A stretch of 8,807 bases of DNA, from contig JAJDBA010000223.1 of assembly GCA_029261675.1 (NCBI GenBank), positions 1 to 8,807 of the forward strand. Reading direction: 5' to 3'. A model generated the notes under the pieces. The model was not told the DNA's origin, ran no database searches, and worked only from the letters and a program-made list of their open reading frames with translations. Below, piece after piece: positions 7,481-8,807 of this stretch. Each line of letters opens with the position of its first letter. Within the stretch, counting starts at the first letter, position 1. Both the position numbers and the translations under genes were made by a program. The DNA is from Nitrospinaceae bacterium. Its GTDB lineage: Bacteria; Nitrospinota; Nitrospinia; Nitrospinales; VA-1.

Positions 7481-7501
7481 TAAATAAGTGTTGCTTATTT
7501 A
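7481..7501. promoter_or_regulatory. Inverted repeat upstream of the kinase promoter
   Basis: Perfect arms TAAATAAG (7481-7488) and CTTATTTA (7494-7501) around TGTTG. It starts 37 bases upstream of the kinase -35 hexamer, a position that would suit an activator or repressor. No T-run follows on either strand. The arms share TAAATAA with the dyad at 790-811. Confidence 0.35.
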
Positions 7502-7512
7502 TCCCCAAAAAT

Positions 7513-7575
7513 GACATATCCTATCACTGTTGTAATATTCAATGTCCGCTTTGGGTTGTCTGATATGGACATATC
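7513..7575. repeat. Short repeats and palindrome in the kinase/NTF2 spacer
   Basis: GACATATC occurs twice (7513-7520 and 7568-7575). The second copy is part of a 14-base palindrome GATATGGACATATC (7562-7575). In addition ATGTCC (7542-7547) is mirrored by GGACAT (7567-7572), enclosing CGCTTTGGGTTGTC-type sequence that resembles REP/MITE-like intergenic repeats I have seen elsewhere; that resemblance is from memory and weak. No coding potential is visible in the 275-base spacer 7374-7648. Confidence 0.3.
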
Positions 7576-7608
7576 TCCATTTGGCTAAGAGCTAATATTT
7601 ATCACAAG

Positions 7609-7630
7609 CACCCCTTTCGAGGAGAGGGTG
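7609..7630 (-). terminator. Possible terminator hairpin after the NTF2-like gene
   Basis: Arms CACCC (7609-7613) and GGGTG (7626-7630) extend inward through TTTC / GAGA with one bulged base, leaving a three-base loop. It begins 18 bases beyond the stop of the minus-strand gene at 7649. The sequence following it on the minus strand is AT-rich but has no real T-run, so intrinsic termination is uncertain. Confidence 0.35.
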
Positions 7631-7648
7631 TGAGACAAATCTTTCCTC

Positions 7649-8026
7649 TTAAAAATTTTCCTGAACTTCAAAATCGTCTTCCGCCAATAACCAATTACCA
7701 CCCTTTTGCAGGACCCATTTTTCTTTGGTGATGATTCCGCGTCCCACATTCATGGTCCAACTTGCAGACAATAAAACAGTAGATGCATCGATAACTTCGA
7801 GTTTCACCTCACTGTATTTCAATTCACCTGCCCCCGAGGTCATAAAAGGCCTCCAGAAGGCATCGATTTCATCGGTTCCTGTAAAGGTGCCCATAGGCTT
7901 GGCGTTGATCACTGCATCGACCTGATATCCAGCAACACAAGTATCGGTATCCCCTTTATTAAAAGCCTCGATCCATTTTTGGCTGGACGCCAAAACAGCT
8001 TGTTTTAATTCTTCCTCATTATTCAT
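7649..8026 (-). CDS. NTF2/SnoaL-like small protein of unknown role
   Basis: 125 residues without signal peptide or membrane segment. The pattern fits the NTF2-like cone fold of the SnoaL/DUF4440 type: an N-terminal helix with KWIEAFNKGD (17-26), a middle segment GTFTGTDEIDAFWRPFM (46-62), and C-terminal strands KLEVIDASTVLLSASWTM and ITKEKWVLQKGGNWLLAEDDF. Members include isomerases, hydrolases, dehydratases and pure ligand-binding proteins, so no reaction can be assigned; the pocket here is lined by several Trp (18, 58, 90, 104, 112). It starts 11 bases after the stop of the DsrE-like gene, and AAGG at about 8033-8036 supplies a ribosome site, so the two genes are very likely one transcript. 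A possible terminator follows at 7609-7630. Confidence 0.85.
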   Translation of the reverse strand: MNNEEELKQAVLASSQKWIEAFNKGDTDTCVAGYQVDAVINAKPMGTFTGTDEIDAFWRPFMTSGAGELKYSEVKLEVIDASTVLLSASWTMNVGRGIITKEKWVLQKGGNWLLAEDDFEVQENF

Positions 8027-8037
8027 ACTCTACCTTA

Positions 8038-8499
8038 CTAGGGTTTGATATAAATATATCCCTGCTCTTGCAGATCAGCGATACGTTTAACTGCTACGGG
8101 ATGTACAGTTGGAATAAATCCATCCAATAATGTAGCCAAAGGTTTGTCAAATAATTTCATTGATACCTGACACATCTCTGGCTGCACTCCTTTGTCAATA
8201 ATCATCTTGAGCTTTTTTACTAGCACTGGGTCCGCATCTTTTTTATCAAACAATTTCAAAGCAGGACCGTGAACCACCACTTTGATATCAATCTTACCGG
8301 ACCCGCCTTCTGCTTCCATATGTTTATTGATTAGAGCCATTGCATATTTGGCAACTCCTACGTCGTTACCGTCAATATGATACAAAACTTTCAATCTGCC
8401 ATTTTCATCGCGGTGGTTGCCAGCTTCGACGCTGGAAGTTATTGAAACAAGACAAAGCAAACCCGCAAATATCAAAGAGCTTATTTTTTTATAATTCAT
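8038..8499 (-). CDS. Exported DsrE/DsrF-like protein
   Basis: 153 residues. A Sec signal peptide is clear: KK at 4-5, hydrophobic core at 8-21, and probable cleavage after VEA (26). The LLC at 14-16 is not a proper lipobox. The mature part has the DsrE-like fold signs: KVLYHIDGNDVGVAKYAMALINKH (37-60), IDIKVVVHGPALKLF (70-84), GVQPEMCQVSMK (104-115) and a C-terminal VAVKRIADLQEQGYIYIKP. It keeps one mature cysteine, C110, in the place where DsrE-like proteins often carry the sulfur-binding Cys. Cytoplasmic DsrE passes sulfur among Dsr and Tus proteins; exported single-gene versions are common but their role is unclear, so function is left open. Start choice is supported by GGAG at 8507-8510, 7 bases before the ATG. 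The next gene, NTF2-like, follows by 11 bases. Confidence 0.9.
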   Translation of the reverse strand: MNYKKISSLIFAGLLCLVSITSSVEAGNHRDENGRLKVLYHIDGNDVGVAKYAMALINKHMEAEGGSGKIDIKVVVHGPALKLFDKKDADPVLVKKLKMIIDKGVQPEMCQVSMKLFDKPLATLLDGFIPTVHPVAVKRIADLQEQGYIYIKP

Positions 8500-8523
8500 G
8501 GAAATTCTCCATCAGGAATAGGA

Positions 8524-8551
8524 ATAATACATCCAGTGTATCATTTCCCAA
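8524..8551 (-). promoter_or_regulatory. Putative promoter of the DsrE-like/NTF2-like unit
   Basis: Minus strand TTGGGA (8546-8551, 4/6) and TATTAT (8524-8529, 5/6) are 16 bases apart. Transcription would start near 8517, leaving about 18 bases of leader that contain the GGAG ribosome site. The promoter overlaps an imperfect inverted repeat, AATAATACA (8523-8531) and TGTATCATT (8537-8545), which on the minus strand pairs fully with one G-U; it could also form the end structure of the ATP synthase transcript. Confidence 0.45.
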
Positions 8552-8583
8552 TGAAGGGGGATTAAAAAAGGGAGGTTTGAACT

Positions 8584-8807
8584 TTAGTTGTTCTCAGAGT
8601 TTTCGAGGCGAGCGATGGCGCGGAACAGTTTCTTCTGCGTTTCGACGTATTCTTCTTCAGAGATATCAGCTTGACCCAGCCGTTTTTCTGCTTCGGCATG
8701 GGCGCGCTCAGCGCGGTCGCGGTCGATCTCATGCAGAAACTCAGCCGTTTCAGCCAGTATCGTTACGCGGTTATCTGTGACTTCCAGATACCCGCCACTG
8801 ACGACCA
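8584..8807 (-). CDS. atpC: ATP synthase F1 epsilon subunit, C-terminal part (runs off right edge)
   Basis: The minus strand from the right edge encodes 73 residues ending at TAA 8584-8586; the family has about 130-140, so the N-terminal half lies outside. Seen: the end of the beta-sandwich, VVSGGYLEVTDNRVTILAETAE, which is the typical SGG-E-V-VT-LA-AE signature, then HEIDRDRAERAHAEAEKRL and a second helix, YVETQKKLFRAIARLENSE, giving the C-terminal helical hairpin. Epsilon links the gamma shaft to the c-ring and inhibits ATP hydrolysis through these helices. In most bacteria atpC is the last gene of the atp operon, after atpD, and the orientation here agrees: the operon would lie to the right. 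GC is higher than in the genes to its left. No canonical hairpin plus T-run directly follows; a TTTTTT on the minus strand occurs shortly after the stop with only a weak GAAC/GTTC stem before it. Confidence 0.95.
   Translation of the reverse strand, partial: VVSGGYLEVTDNRVTILAETAEFLHEIDRDRAERAHAEAEKRLGQADISEEEYVETQKKLFRAIARLENSENN

Noticed and set aside
8011..8040. Fusion or frameshift between the DsrE-like and NTF2-like genes
   Set aside because: Each protein is complete at its expected ends, with a stop codon, an 11-base gap and a ribosome site between them.
8447..8499. Lipoprotein signal in the DsrE-like protein
   Set aside because: The Cys at residue 16 is within the hydrophobic core, preceded by LL rather than a small residue at -1, and a normal signal peptidase I site VEA follows at 24-26.
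8340..8780. 146-codon plus-strand open frame across the DsrE gene start and atpC
   Set aside because: It is antisense to two well-supported genes, crosses a promoter and a spacer, and shows no family motif.
1..8807. CRISPR array, tRNA or rRNA genes, insertion sequence, toxin-antitoxin or defence cluster
   Set aside because: No spaced direct repeats, cloverleaf-like stretch, transposase motif or such protein was recognised on either strand.

Overview
The window reads as an ordinary chromosomal stretch of a Gram-negative bacterium of moderate GC (roughly 35-55 % depending on the gene, from hand counts of single lines). It holds eight protein genes: two cut by the window edges and six complete. 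Evidence for a Gram-negative cell is an OppB-type permease plus two small proteins with Sec signal peptides, an FKBP isomerase and a DsrE-like protein. The long (608-residue) UbiD-type decarboxylase resembles the form linked to menaquinone/futalosine pathways in anaerobes, epsilonproteobacteria and some deep-branching marine lineages. I cannot name the taxon; a marine Nitrospinota- or SAR324-like source is only a guess.

Layout. Positions 1-735 (minus) hold the first 245 residues of an OppB-type peptide ABC transporter permease that runs off the left edge. A 127-base AT-rich divergent spacer carries a -10 box and an inverted repeat. It is followed on the plus strand by ubiD (863-2689) and, 9 bases later, uvrA (2699-5512), probably one transcript. 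Everything to the right is on the minus strand. An FKBP-type peptidyl-prolyl isomerase (5524-6006) converges on uvrA with only 11 bases between stop codons. After a 230-base spacer with small dyads comes an AT-rich soluble PAS histidine kinase (6237-7373) with a good sigma-70-like promoter. A 275-base spacer with several dyads and a short repeat follows. Then come a two-gene unit, NTF2/SnoaL-like (7649-8026) and exported DsrE-like (8038-8499), and the C-terminal part of atpC (8584-8807), which is the 3' end of an ATP synthase operon entering from the right.

How the genes relate. The genes belong to separate housekeeping functions: peptide uptake, quinone or aromatic-acid decarboxylation, nucleotide excision repair, periplasmic folding, signalling, sulfur-relay-like chemistry and ATP synthesis. 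I see no defence system, CRISPR array, transposase, RNA gene or phage gene, and no convincing undescribed multi-gene system. The points worth a second look are a tandem duplication of the C-terminal domain inside the UbiD protein, a two-cysteine insertion in the FKBP domain, the exported DsrE plus NTF2-like pair, an orphan AT-rich kinase, and similar AT-rich dyads placed in two promoter regions.
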